Shown here: positions 1 through 8,424 of the stretch, piece after piece
Position numbering within the stretch: position 1 is the stretch's first letter
Layout of the letters: every line of letters starts with the position of its first letter
Source: an uncultured Holophagales bacterium
GTDB taxonomy: Bacteria > Acidobacteriota > Thermoanaerobaculia > UBA5066
Assembly (NCBI GenBank): GCA_937927565.1
Contig: CALBDV010000796.1
Coordinates: 1-22,548 of the forward strand
Length of the DNA stretch: 22,548 bases
Direction: 5' to 3'
The notes under the pieces: generated by a model
The model's database searches: none
Told to the model about the DNA's origin: nothing
The model's input: the letters and a program-made list of their open reading frames with translations, nothing else
Translations under genes and position numbers: made by a program

Positions 1-34
1 GCTTCCCACCTACACCCACCCGCTCGCACCGTAA
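1..34 (+). CDS. Possible C-terminal tail of an upstream gene (partial)
   Basis: One forward frame entering the window (codons from base 2) ends at a TAA at 32-34 after about ten codons reading LPTYTHPLAP. It is followed directly by two hairpins, the second a good intrinsic terminator, which fits the end of a transcription unit. Another forward frame also stays open here, and ten residues cannot identify a product. I offer this only as the likely end of the upstream gene and assign no function. Confidence 0.3.
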   Translation, partial: LPTYTHPLAP

Positions 35-45
35 CCTCCAACCGG

Positions 46-67
46 CCGGGGGGGGCGACCCCCCCGG
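46..67 (+). other. GC hairpin with GCGA tetraloop upstream of the terminator
   Basis: Nine perfectly paired bases (46-54 with 59-67) flank a GCGA loop, a GNRA-type tetraloop. No T tract follows, so it is not a terminator by itself. It sits between the presumed upstream stop codon and the terminator at 83-115, and may protect the 3' end of the transcript or assist termination. The stem is visible in the sequence; the role is inferred. Confidence 0.45.
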
Positions 68-82
68 TCATCGACCTCACCC

Positions 83-116
83 AAGGGCCGGGCGCGCAAG
101 CGCCCGGCCCTTTTTC
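83..116 (+). terminator. Rho-independent terminator
   Basis: A perfect 13-bp GC-rich stem (83-95 with 100-112) closes on a GCAA tetraloop and runs into a T tract (111-115). This is a textbook intrinsic terminator for + strand transcription arriving from the left. It isolates the glycosyltransferase unit that starts at 221. No equivalent A tract precedes the stem for the opposite strand, so it looks unidirectional. Confidence 0.85.
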
Positions 117-220
117 AACGCCCGGGACGGATCTCTACGGTCCGGCGGACGCCCGCGGGGGAAGCGGCCCGGGAGCGCCGCCACGGATCGGGACGAGGTA
201 GGATTCGGCGAGACCTCGAC

Positions 221-1297
221 ATGGACCGTTCGTTCGTTCTGCCGGCGCTCGAGGATCGCGGGCTCCCCGGCGAGGTGACGGTCGTCCATGCTCCCGGGGA
301 CGCCCACCACGTCGAGGTCGGTCTGCGGCCGCTCCTGGACGGCCTCTACGCCCGGCGACCCGGCGGCTGGCACTGTGCGAGCTACGACGATCCGCCTCCC
401 GGCTCCTCGTCGGACGAGTTCGTCATCCTCTGCCGCCCGCGCTTCCCGTCGGCGCCCGGGATCGCGGCGCAGCGCCGGGCAGCGGGGCTTCCGACGGTCG
501 TGATGATCGACGACAACTGGATCGCCGCGGGAAAGGAGTACCCCCGCTATGCCGGGCTCTTCCTTCCCGGGCGACCCGACTACGAGAGCTTCCTCTCGTG
601 CATGCGCGACGCCGACGCGACGCTGACGTTCAACCGGGTCCTGGCCGAGGACATCCGCCCGCACGCCCGCGCGGTCGAGGTCCTTCCGGTCCCGGTCGAC
701 CTGCGACCGTACGACAGGGACCCGTCGCTCGCACCCGAGCTCGGGCTCTCTGTCGGCTTCACCGGCTCCCCGCGATTCGAGCCCAGCGCCTTCGTGGCGA
801 TGGCCCGGCTGGCCGAAGAGAGGCCGGGGCTGCAGATCCTGGTGATGGCGCACGAGGTCCCGCCCGAGCTCGCCTCCCTCCCGCCGGGCCGCCTGCGTTT
901 CGAGCCATTCCGGGCGAGCGTGACGGAATACGCGGCACGACTCGCGGCCCTGCGTCCGACCGTCCTGGTGGCGCCGCTGGACGCAACCCGGTTCTCGGCG
1001 TCGAAGTGCCCTCGCAAGTTCCTCGACGCGGCCGCCGCCCGTCTCCCCGGCGTCTACTCCGCGCTCCCCCCGTACGCGGGGCTGGTGCGACACGAGATCG
1101 ACGGTCTCCTCGCCGACAACAGCGTCGATGCCTGGCGGCGGGAGATCGACCGCCTCCTCGTCGACCCCGGCCTGAGGGAACGGATCGTCCGATCGGCCCG
1201 GGGGGTGGTGGAAACGGAGTACTCGCTCGCCCGGACGCTCCCCGCCTTCGCCCGGCTGCTCTCGCGTACGAATTCCGCGAGAGGGGCACGCGCATGA
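221..1297 (+). CDS. Glycosyltransferase, GT4-like (divergent, IDDN motif)
   Basis: This is a 358-residue soluble protein with no signal peptide or membrane segment. It is probably a cytoplasmic sugar transferase acting on a lipid-linked glycan precursor; donor and acceptor cannot be read from sequence. The N-terminal half carries VVMIDDNW (residues 93-100). The C-terminal half has a Rossmann-like start at VGFTGSPRF (178-186), then SKCPRKFLDAAA (261-272) followed by GVYSALPPYAGLV, where retaining GT-B enzymes bind the nucleotide sugar. The classical EX7E pair is not evident. The same IDDN and K-x(3)-K-[FY] signatures recur in the fusion protein at 2615-6244, so these are relatives. The ATG at 221 has no convincing Shine-Dalgarno (SD) sequence. 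The stop overlaps the next start (ATGA), which implies translational coupling. The GT call is solid at superfamily level only. Confidence 0.8.
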   Translation: MDRSFVLPALEDRGLPGEVTVVHAPGDAHHVEVGLRPLLDGLYARRPGGWHCASYDDPPPGSSSDEFVILCRPRFPSAPGIAAQRRAAGLPTVVMIDDNWIAAGKEYPRYAGLFLPGRPDYESFLSCMRDADATLTFNRVLAEDIRPHARAVEVLPVPVDLRPYDRDPSLAPELGLSVGFTGSPRFEPSAFVAMARLAEERPGLQILVMAHEVPPELASLPPGRLRFEPFRASVTEYAARLAALRPTVLVAPLDATRFSASKCPRKFLDAAAARLPGVYSALPPYAGLVRHEIDGLLADNSVDAWRREIDRLLVDPGLRERIVRSARGVVETEYSLARTLPAFARLLSRTNSARGARA

Positions 1298-2610
1298 ACG
1301 GCACCGGCCCGAGCCTTCCGCGGCGGCACGCGGACAGGGGAGCTCCGGCCCGCGTCGCGATCGTCTCGCACTCGGCGATGGCAGGCAGCGAGCTGGCAAT
1401 CGCGCGGCTCGTCGAGGGGCTCGACCCGGAGATCTTCCGCGCGATCGTCGTTCTGCCCTCGGACGGGCCGCTGCGGGAGAACCTCGCCGCGCGCGGCGTC
1501 GAGTCGGTGCTCCTGCCCACGGCCTGGTGGGTGCCGGCGACACACTGGCCGTCTTCCACGTTCACCGGCCAGCTCGCCGGGCTCGACGAGCGGACCGATC
1601 GGCTCGCGGAGTGGCTGCGCTCCGAGCGGATCGCGCTCGTGCACACGAACACGGTGGTGACGCTCGAGGGCGCCCTGGCCGCTGCGCGTCTCGGGATCCC
1701 CCATCTCTGGCACAGCCGGGGCCTGTTCGACACCGGCTTCCCGCCGTCGTACTTCTCCGACCTCGAGTTCATCTTCGGCGTCGTCGACCTGCTCGCCGAC
1801 GGCGTGATCTGCGTGTCACGAACCGTCCGGGAGCAGACCGACGCCTACTGCCGGCTCGCGCCGCGCCACGTGGTCTACGACGGCTTCGACCTCGCGGGGT
1901 TCCTCGCCTCGTCCTCGGTCCCGCGCGACGCGCTGCTGCAGCGCCTCGGGCTCGACCCGGGCGTGAGGATCGTCGCCTCGCTGGGAGGGCTGCAACGGCG
2001 GAAGGGCCAGCTGGACCTCGTCGACGCCTTCGCCTCGCTGGCTGGGCGTTATCCCGACCTCTGCCTGGTCCTCGCCGGCGGCCACAACGACGAGGAGTAC
2101 GTTCGGGCCATCGTCGAGGCGATCGCGCGACACGGCCTCGCCGGTCGCGTCTCGCTCCCCGGAGGTCTCTCCGATCCCATGTCGCTCCTTCGAGCTGCCG
2201 AGGTGGTGGTGCAGCCGTCTCTCTCGGAGGGGTTCGGGCTCGGCGTCCTGGAGGCCGCCGCCGCCGCCCGCCCCGTCGTCGCCACGCGCTGCGGAGGCCC
2301 CGAAGAGGTGCTCGAGGACGGAGTCTCCGGGCTGCTGGTGCCGCCGGCCGATCCTCCCGCCCTGGCCCGGGCGCTCGACAGCCTGCTCGGTGACCGGGAG
2401 CGCGCCTGCCAGATCGGCGAGGCGGCTGCGCGCCGCGCGGCGTCCTTCGATACGCGGAGCACGGCCGCGGCGATCGCCCGGATCTACGAGGCCACTCTCG
2501 AGGCCCCGCCCGACCCCACGACCCGCGTCGTCGAGGTCCGGCGGCGGCTGGCTCCGTTGCTGATGCGAGAGGTTCTGTTCCGCGCCGGGGTTCCGCCCAC
2601 CGGGCCGTAG
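1294..2610 (+). CDS. Glycosyltransferase family 4 (GT-B, retaining)
   Basis: This is a 438-residue GT4 enzyme of the usual length that transfers a sugar from a nucleotide sugar to a growing surface glycan in the cytoplasm. Visible features are an N-terminal Rossmann start VAIVSHSAMAGSE (21-33), a SLGGLQRRKGQ element (229-239) matching the donor-binding G-x-x-x-x-x-K region, and a clear EX7E motif in SEGFGLGVLE (E312 and E320) followed by GGPEEVLEDGVSGLLV. The reading frame is open from 598, but that part is antisense-style shadow. The true start is the ATG at 1294, which overlaps the previous stop (ATGA) and has an AGAGGGG Shine-Dalgarno 7 nt upstream. It ends only 4 bp from the end of the convergent minus-strand gene. 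The acceptor and sugar are unknown. Confidence 0.92.
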   Translation: MNGTGPSLPRRHADRGAPARVAIVSHSAMAGSELAIARLVEGLDPEIFRAIVVLPSDGPLRENLAARGVESVLLPTAWWVPATHWPSSTFTGQLAGLDERTDRLAEWLRSERIALVHTNTVVTLEGALAAARLGIPHLWHSRGLFDTGFPPSYFSDLEFIFGVVDLLADGVICVSRTVREQTDAYCRLAPRHVVYDGFDLAGFLASSSVPRDALLQRLGLDPGVRIVASLGGLQRRKGQLDLVDAFASLAGRYPDLCLVLAGGHNDEEYVRAIVEAIARHGLAGRVSLPGGLSDPMSLLRAAEVVVQPSLSEGFGLGVLEAAAAARPVVATRCGGPEEVLEDGVSGLLVPPADPPALARALDSLLGDRERACQIGEAAARRAASFDTRSTAAAIARIYEATLEAPPDPTTRVVEVRRRLAPLLMREVLFRAGVPPTGP

Positions 2611-2624
2611 CCGGTCAGGCCCGG
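2600..2624. other. Hairpin between convergent genes, both stop codons in its loop
   Basis: A perfect 7-bp stem (CCGGGCC at 2600-2606, GGCCCGG at 2618-2624) encloses an 11-nt loop. The loop carries the stop of the + gene (TAG, 2608-2610) and the stop of the minus gene (2615-2617). Being an inverted repeat, it can fold in either transcript. There is no T tract on either side, so it is not a canonical intrinsic terminator. A bidirectional roadblock or 3'-end stabiliser is possible. Confidence 0.4.
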
Positions 2625-5600
2625 CGCAGCAACTCCGCCACGCTCGCCGCGTACCGCTCCGGCGAGTAGTTGGCGAGAAGGTCCTCGCGCGCCCTCTCGA
2701 CGATCCCGTGCCTGAGCCCGGGTTCGCGCACGAGCCGCTCGATGGCCTCTTTCCACGCGGCCGGCTGGTCGTGGTCGACCAGCAGCCCGTTGACGCCGTG
2801 GCTCACGGCCTCGCGATAGGTCGGCACGTCGGAGTAGACGCCGGCGATCCCGAGCGACGAGTACTCGAGGTACTTCGCAGCCGTCTTGCAGCGGTTGAAC
2901 TCGAGATCGCGCAGGGGAGCCAGTCCGGCAGCCCAGCCGCGGGTGGCCAGGAAGCGGCGGAAGTCGGGATAGCGGGATCGCCAGGGAAACCAGCGCAGTC
3001 CCCGCAGCAGGGCGAGGGGTTGCGGCACGAAGCCGACGACCTCGAAGCTCAGCCCGCTGCCGGAACGCGCCAGCTGCCCGACGGCGGTCGCCACGGCCGG
3101 GAACTCGTCGTCCTTGTAGGCGCTGCCGAAGAACCCGATCCGCGCCGGGGCGCCGACCGTCACCGGTGCGGGTCGCGGCTCGACCGGAGGCCGGGGAGGC
3201 CTCACGCATACGACGCGCGGGTTCAGCCGCTCGAAGATCGGTATGGCGGTCCGCGAGTAGACCTTGACGAGGTCGGCCCCCCGGACGAGCGCCTCGATCT
3301 CGGCCCTGGCCTCGCCGAACACCCTCCGCCAGGGGTTGCCGGGGTCGCTGATCGGCTGGTCGATGAGGAGCAGGTTGTCGTCGGTGTCGTAGACCGTCAG
3401 GCACCCGGCTCTTCGAGCCGCAGCCATGAGGTCGACGCAGCGGCGGGAGAGCGCCCGCGGGAAGAAGACCGCACACGCCGTGTGGAGATCGTACGGGCCG
3501 ACCTCCGCGGCATTGCGTAGGACCCATTCCCGGCCGGTCGCCTGCTCGAGGGCGCTGCGAACCGACCGGAAATAGAGCTCGATGGAGACCACGTCCGTGT
3601 CGAACAGGACGAGCACGCGCTTTCGCCGCAGGGCCCACCTGGCCTTCACCAGCGGCTTCAGGAGGCCGGCGAGATGAAGCTGGTGGCGAACCCGGTCGCG
3701 CAGCGTTTCGGCCGGGTCGCTTCCCGGCGCGGTCGCCGTCGTGACCGGCCGATCCACCGTTGGACCCGGTACCTCGGCAGAGCCGCGACCGGCGACATCG
3801 CCGTCCCCGCGCTCCGGCTCTGCGGTTGCGGCGAGCGCTCCGACGTAACGCCGGAACAGCGCCCGGGCGCCGTGCGCCGGGAATGAGAGGCGCGCCTCGG
3901 TCCCGACTCCCACCACGAGCGGGACCGCGAACCGCCGGCAGACCGACTCCAGCCCCTCGATCGGGCGTGTCGCGTGGACGAGGCTGACCGGCTCCGACGA
4001 CAGGAGCGTCTCGAGACTCAGCATGCCTTCCCCGTCCCTGAGCCAGCGGGGAAACCCGAACCGCGCGGCCCGGGACGGCAGCCCGCTCCTCTCCTCGCCG
4101 ACCACCAGTGAGCGGATGCCGTACTCCTCGGCGACAGTGGCCGCATCCAACAGGACCTCGTCTCCCTCGCTCTCGCCGCAGCCGTAGTAGGCGATTACCG
4201 GGCGCCCGTCGGCGCCTCGACGCCGTTGGGTCCGGGCGTGGAAGTCAGTCGCCAGCCACGCGGCGTGGTGCAGGTCCGCCCGGGCCGACACGGAGTACCT
4301 CAGCCTCACGTCGTCGAGCATCGCCGCGCGCATCCCGTCGAAGCGCTCCTCGGGCATTTCGCAGGCCTCGGCCATCGCGGCGAGCCAGGCTTCCGGCGAG
4401 TTGGCGGCCTTCAGGCAGGTCCGGCCGGCCGGAAGCTCCTCGAAGGGAGCCACGTCCGAGAAGATTCCGAGCGCGCCGGCGACGGCGGCGTGGAAGTACT
4501 TGCTGGGCCCCTTGGCGCGCCGCGGAGCGGGCTCGTCGAGCAGGGGACAGAGCAGGACATCGAACTCCGCGGCAGCGAGGGCCTCGAGGAATCCGCGGTA
4601 TCCGAAGCGGTAGGGACGCGCGGTCACCGGAATCTCCAGAGGCGGCAGGGCCGCGACGTCGATGCCCCAGAGCTCGAGCTCGAACGTGCGACCGAGTCGT
4701 CTGGCCAGCTCCTGCAACGCCGGCCAGATCACGGAGAACTCGAGACTCTGGTAGCCGGAGCCGAAAGCTCCGAGGCGCAGGACTCCTCGCCGCGCCCTCG
4801 GACGCAGGGCCACCGGGAGAGCCGACTCTTCGACCGCAACCCCGTGCGGGATCACCCGGGGATTCAGCGGCGCGACGACTTCCGTAATCCTCGGGCTCGT
4901 CGACCACACGGCGTCGGCAGCGGCAATCTGGCGCCGGATCTCCCCATCGCGCTCCGTCCCCGGTCCCATGCGGTCCCACGGAGGGCCCAGAAGGTGCAGG
5001 TTCAGGAGGTCGTCGTCGAGGTAGTAGGCGACCGGCCGGCCCTCCGCCTGCGCGCTCTCCAGCAGCCGGAAGCCAGGCTCTGTGACGGTTCGCACCAGGA
5101 CCACGCCGTCCGACCACCGCACGCTCTCGCCGGTGACCTGAACGACGGGCTCGTAGCAGGGGAGGAGGGCCGGGCTCTCCGGCGAGGTCGAGGGATGCGG
5201 GGGGAAGCAGAGGTCCAGCGCCGGGTGGTAGCTGTCGCCCGCCAGCAGAAGCGTCGTCGTGCCCTGCGGCCTGGTCCGGTGTTCCCCGCGCGCGGGAGTC
5301 CGAAGGTCCGGACGCGGGTCCCCGTGGCCATGCTGCCGCAGCCATTCGTCGATCGTGCCCTCGAGCTCGCGGCGATACCCGGCGGGGAGCGGATACCCGT
5401 CGAACTCCGTCGCGAGCGGGCGCCGGTCGCGCCAGCGCTGCAGCGTCAGCTCGTGATCGCGAGGGATCGCGGTGACGACGCGGAAGCCGAAGCGAGCCGC
5501 CGGCGTCCGCCGGGCCGGGTCGTCGCCGGCCGCCGCGTCCTGCGGCTCGCGGCCGACGCACTCCTCGAGGACGGCCAGCGGCGCCCGCTGCGCCAGCCGC

Positions 5601-6244
5601 AGCCAGAGGTCCCAGTCGAAGAGCCGCGCGAGGGAAATGTGGCCGTCGAAGACACCGTGCCGTTCGAGAAGGGACCGCTCGACGAGCGCGCCGGTCCGCC
5701 CGACCGGGTTGCGGAACGTGAGCGTGAGCGTGCTGACCGGAAGGGGTGGCGACCCCGTCGGTCCGGGCTCGCCTCCGCCGCCGAGCGTCCGGGCCACGAC
5801 GAGACACGGGCCTCCGGCGCGTTCTCCCGCGGCGAGGAGCGAGTCGAGCGTCGTCGGCTCCCAGCGCGCGCCGGGGGAGAGGAATGCGATCCACCGCCCG
5901 CGTGCCGCCTCGATGCCCAGGTTGAAGCGCACTGCCGGGAGCCCGAGGGTGCGGTCGTGATGGATCCGGACCAGCCGGTCGTCCCGGACCAGAAGATTCT
6001 CGAGCAACCGCGACAGCTCCTCGCAGGGGCCGTCGTCGACGACAACGATCTCGAGATCGGTGGACGTCTGTCCAAGGAGATCCCCGAGCGTCTTCTCGAG
6101 CTCTGCGACCGGCCCGCCGCCGCCGTCGACGACGACCGAAGCCCGGGGGCGCGCGGGAGCGCGCTCCGGGCGGACGACGCGAACCTCCCCGAGCAGGTCC
6201 GCGATCCGCAGCGTCCGGGGGTCCGGCCGTTCGGCGTCCGACAC
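2615..6244 (-). CDS. Multi-domain glycosyltransferase fusion: GT2-like plus two GT-B-like modules
   Basis: The protein is 1209 residues, about three times a normal GT. Residues 34-300 look like a GT2 (GT-A) domain: EIVVVDDG (65-72), NLGIEAARGRWIAFL (108-122) and DWDLWLRL (210-217). However, the stretch where GT2 enzymes carry an acidic DXD reads SPGARW (123-128), so metal binding is doubtful. Residues 330-660 form a GT-B-like module with YYLDDDLL (407-414) and GPSKYFHAA (579-587). Residues 682-780 resemble an orphan Rossmann half. Residues 875-1209 form a second GT-B-like module with VYDTDDNLLL (951-960), RIGFFGSAYKDDEF (1035-1048) and CKTAAKYLEY (1119-1128). The GTG start at 6244 abuts the aminotransferase stop (TGAGTG), so it is the last gene of the minus-strand operon. 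It probably adds several residues to one glycan, or has regulatory dead domains; the sequence cannot decide. Confidence 0.85.
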   Translation of the reverse strand: MSDAERPDPRTLRIADLLGEVRVVRPERAPARPRASVVVDGGGGPVAELEKTLGDLLGQTSTDLEIVVVDDGPCEELSRLLENLLVRDDRLVRIHHDRTLGLPAVRFNLGIEAARGRWIAFLSPGARWEPTTLDSLLAAGERAGGPCLVVARTLGGGGEPGPTGSPPLPVSTLTLTFRNPVGRTGALVERSLLERHGVFDGHISLARLFDWDLWLRLAQRAPLAVLEECVGREPQDAAAGDDPARRTPAARFGFRVVTAIPRDHELTLQRWRDRRPLATEFDGYPLPAGYRRELEGTIDEWLRQHGHGDPRPDLRTPARGEHRTRPQGTTTLLLAGDSYHPALDLCFPPHPSTSPESPALLPCYEPVVQVTGESVRWSDGVVLVRTVTEPGFRLLESAQAEGRPVAYYLDDDLLNLHLLGPPWDRMGPGTERDGEIRRQIAAADAVWSTSPRITEVVAPLNPRVIPHGVAVEESALPVALRPRARRGVLRLGAFGSGYQSLEFSVIWPALQELARRLGRTFELELWGIDVAALPPLEIPVTARPYRFGYRGFLEALAAAEFDVLLCPLLDEPAPRRAKGPSKYFHAAVAGALGIFSDVAPFEELPAGRTCLKAANSPEAWLAAMAEACEMPEERFDGMRAAMLDDVRLRYSVSARADLHHAAWLATDFHARTQRRRGADGRPVIAYYGCGESEGDEVLLDAATVAEEYGIRSLVVGEERSGLPSRAARFGFPRWLRDGEGMLSLETLLSSEPVSLVHATRPIEGLESVCRRFAVPLVVGVGTEARLSFPAHGARALFRRYVGALAATAEPERGDGDVAGRGSAEVPGPTVDRPVTTATAPGSDPAETLRDRVRHQLHLAGLLKPLVKARWALRRKRVLVLFDTDVVSIELYFRSVRSALEQATGREWVLRNAAEVGPYDLHTACAVFFPRALSRRCVDLMAAARRAGCLTVYDTDDNLLLIDQPISDPGNPWRRVFGEARAEIEALVRGADLVKVYSRTAIPIFERLNPRVVCVRPPRPPVEPRPAPVTVGAPARIGFFGSAYKDDEFPAVATAVGQLARSGSGLSFEVVGFVPQPLALLRGLRWFPWRSRYPDFRRFLATRGWAAGLAPLRDLEFNRCKTAAKYLEYSSLGIAGVYSDVPTYREAVSHGVNGLLVDHDQPAAWKEAIERLVREPGLRHGIVERAREDLLANYSPERYAASVAELLRRA

Positions 6245-7396
6245 TCAGCCCGGTGCGCGAAGGGTCACGGCCTCTACGAGCGCCGCGGCGACCCGGTCGA
6301 CGTCCGCCTCGTCGAGGCGCAGGTGCAGCGGCAGGGAGACGATCCGCTCGCTCGCCCGGCGCGCGCGCGGGCAGGTGCCCTCGCCGTGCCGGTACATGCG
6401 GTAGAGGGTGTTGTCGCGGTAGTGGACTCCGGGATAGACACCCCGCCGGTTGAGCTCCACGATGACCTCGTCGCGCGAATCGACGAGCACCTGGTAGAGA
6501 TGCCGTGAAGGGACACAGCCGGGGGCCATCGGCACCCGGTCGATCCGCGGATGACCCGCCAACAGACGGTCGTAGCGGTCGGCGAGCTCGCGGCGCCGGG
6601 CGTTGTCTTCCTCGAGGTAGCGCAGCGCGACGAGCGCGATGGCCGCCATGATCGAGTTGCCGTGGTACTTGAAGCCGACGTGCTCGACGTCGTAGTGCCA
6701 CTTGTACACACCCTCCCCGTGCGTGCGGGAGTAGGTGTCCTTGTTGATGCCGAGCCAGGACCACTTGCGAGCCTCGGCGTCGAGGCGCTCGTCTGCGAAG
6801 CAGATCATTCCGGCATCGGCGCTCGGAAGGTTCTTCACCGCCTGGAACGAGAAGACGGAGACGTCCGCGTCTCCGCCGGCATGGACCCCGTCCTGCCAGG
6901 TTCCGGCCATGTGGGCGGCATCCAGCACCAGCCGCAGGCCGCGCTCGCGGCACAGGTCGCGGATCTCGCGGTAGCGTCCAGGGTTTCCGCCCAGGCCGAC
7001 GAAGCAGACGGCCCGCGTGCGCGGGCCGATCCGCTCCGCCACCGAGGCCGGGTCGAGACAGAGCGTCTCGTCGACGTCCGCGAAGACGGGCACGAGGCCC
7101 TCGTGGAGCAGCACGTGGTTGGTCGACACGAAGGTCAGGGGCGTGGTGATCACTTCGTCGCCGGGCTTCCACCCGTCCGCCTCCGCCAGGAGGCGCCACG
7201 CCAGGTGGAGCCCCGCCGTCGCCGAGGTGAGGAAGTGCGCGTGCGGCAGGCCGGTGTAGTCGCGCCAGGCCGCCTCGAAGTCGAGGGTCCTGAAGCCCAG
7301 CCCCGTCCAGCCGCACTCGAGACATTCGCGGATCGCCGCGAGCGTCTCGTCCACGCGGAAGGTGGGGACGAAGAGGTGGATCGGCTTTTCGCTCAA
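6245..7396 (-). CDS. DegT/DnrJ/EryC1/StrS-family PLP aminotransferase
   Basis: This 383-residue cytoplasmic sugar aminotransferase belongs to a family that converts a 4-keto or 3-keto nucleotide sugar to the amino sugar, using glutamate and pyridoxal phosphate. Visible features are SATAGLHLAW (58-67), LVLDAAH with the PLP-ring aspartate D159, and VFSFQAVKNLPSADAGM with the Schiff-base lysine K188. Also present are HVGFKYHGNSIMAAIAL (239-255) and a typical C-terminal YPGVHYRDNTLY segment. I chose the TTG at 7396: it has a GGAG Shine-Dalgarno 5 nt upstream, overlaps the previous stop (TTGA), and keeps the usual short N-terminus. A GTG at 7354 is the alternative. The open frame further upstream is shadow. 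With the GNAT in the same operon it suggests an N-acylated amino sugar; no dehydratase or epimerase partner lies on this strand, so the substrate is unknown. Confidence 0.93.
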   Translation of the reverse strand: MSEKPIHLFVPTFRVDETLAAIRECLECGWTGLGFRTLDFEAAWRDYTGLPHAHFLTSATAGLHLAWRLLAEADGWKPGDEVITTPLTFVSTNHVLLHEGLVPVFADVDETLCLDPASVAERIGPRTRAVCFVGLGGNPGRYREIRDLCRERGLRLVLDAAHMAGTWQDGVHAGGDADVSVFSFQAVKNLPSADAGMICFADERLDAEARKWSWLGINKDTYSRTHGEGVYKWHYDVEHVGFKYHGNSIMAAIALVALRYLEEDNARRRELADRYDRLLAGHPRIDRVPMAPGCVPSRHLYQVLVDSRDEVIVELNRRGVYPGVHYRDNTLYRMYRHGEGTCPRARRASERIVSLPLHLRLDEADVDRVAAALVEAVTLRAPG

Positions 7397-8424
7397 GGAT
7401 GCTCCAGCGTCGTCGTGAGGCGGAACTCCCCGACGTCCCGCCTCAGCATAGCGACCCGGTGGTCCCACGTCTGCCCGCCGAGGACTCTCTCTCTCGCGCG
7501 AAGGCCCATCTCGAGGCGACGCGGTTCGTCGGCGAGAAGCGCCGCGGCGCTCGCCACGAGCTCCTCGACGGAGCGGTAGACCTCGATCTCGATGCCGGGC
7601 ACGAAGAAGTCGGGGAGATGCTCGAACGGGTCGATCAGGGTGGGCACGCCGCAGGCCGCGGCGAACTGAGGGCGGTTGGTCATGCGGGAGGTTCCCCGGA
7701 AGCGTCCCTCGGCGTCGTCGAGCACGGTGAACTCCAGCATCAGGCGCGCCCGGTTGATCCCCGCACAGAGCGCGGGCGGGTTCTCGAGGGGCGGCCGGGC
7801 CGGGATCGTCCAGCGCGAATCTCCCGCGTACGCGTGCACGGCCACGCGGAAGCGCTGCGAGAGGAGCCGGACGACCTCGTCCCGGTGCGGCGTCCACTTC
7901 CCGAGGAAGAGGATGTCGTCCTCCGGCGCCAGGCCGAGGGGGCGGTAGAGCTCGGGGTCCGTCGCGGGATCGCAGCGCCGGGCCGCGATGCCGCGTGCGG
8001 CGTAGGAAGGGAGGGTCTGCGGGTCCTGCGTGTAGTAGAGGTCGAACTCCGGTGCGATGTCGAGGGACGCGTCGAGCCCGAGGGGATCGGAGAGGGCGAG
8101 CCCCGCGAAGACCGTCCCGCCCGGAAAGAGCCGCCGCGACTCTCTCGCCAGGTAGAGCCCTCCCGCCAGGCAGACGACGAGGTCCGGCTGAAAAGAGGCG
8201 AGGGCCTCTTCGACCGCAGTCCCGGGGATCAGCGCCGGACGGGCCGCGCCGGTGGGCACGAAGCCCTCGATGAAACGGGGTTCGATGACCTTCGTCGGTC
8301 CGCTTCGCTCGAGCGCCCGGACGGCCGGGAGGAGGTTGTTCTGGTACGGCGGCTGGGTGACGTTCCCGAAGAGAAGAGTCTTCATCGGCCCGCGGGCGTC
8401 CGGTGCGGCGGGGGAGCCGCTCAC
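7393..8424 (-). CDS. CgeB-like glycosyltransferase (Glyco_trans_1_2 type)
   Basis: The 343-residue protein has the C-terminal pattern of the CgeB / PF13524 group of GT-B enzymes. FRGTSRMTNRPQFAAACGVP is followed by an acidic, hydrophobic segment ending PDFFVPG, then an EEL segment, then a basic helix with RARERVLGGQTWDHRV near the end. The N-terminal half begins KTLLFGNVTQPPYQNN and includes PDLVVCLAGG, a Rossmann strand pattern. The start is the GTG at 8424, overlapping the acetyltransferase stop (GTGA) with an AGAGGGG Shine-Dalgarno just upstream. The internal ATG at 8385, giving MKTLLFGN, is a plausible alternative start and would match the conserved region better. The protein is cytoplasmic and presumably builds the same glycan as its neighbours. 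Donor and acceptor are unknown. Confidence 0.8.
   Translation of the reverse strand: MSGSPAAPDARGPMKTLLFGNVTQPPYQNNLLPAVRALERSGPTKVIEPRFIEGFVPTGAARPALIPGTAVEEALASFQPDLVVCLAGGLYLARESRRLFPGGTVFAGLALSDPLGLDASLDIAPEFDLYYTQDPQTLPSYAARGIAARRCDPATDPELYRPLGLAPEDDILFLGKWTPHRDEVVRLLSQRFRVAVHAYAGDSRWTIPARPPLENPPALCAGINRARLMLEFTVLDDAEGRFRGTSRMTNRPQFAAACGVPTLIDPFEHLPDFFVPGIEIEVYRSVEELVASAAALLADEPRRLEMGLRARERVLGGQTWDHRVAMLRRDVGEFRLTTTLEHP

Noticed and set aside
598..1293. Upstream extension of the GT4 frame to 598, and likewise 10765-11715 and 13809-14021 for two other genes
   Set aside because: The extra residues are shadow of the preceding gene. Overlapping ATGA starts or a well-spaced GAGGTG site mark the true starts.
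77..1543. A 488-codon minus-strand frame covering the terminator and the first GT gene
   Set aside because: It runs through the 13-bp terminator stem and consists of Arg/Gly-rich sequence with no recognisable motif.
4226..7897. Long open frames on + (4226-6508) and in a second minus frame (4245-7325), and the upstream extension of the aminotransferase frame to 7897
   Set aside because: They are low-complexity Arg/Ala/Gly-rich translations overlapping genes with clear GT2, GT-B and DegT motifs. The extension overlaps the CgeB-like gene, and a TTG with Shine-Dalgarno at 7396 explains the real start.
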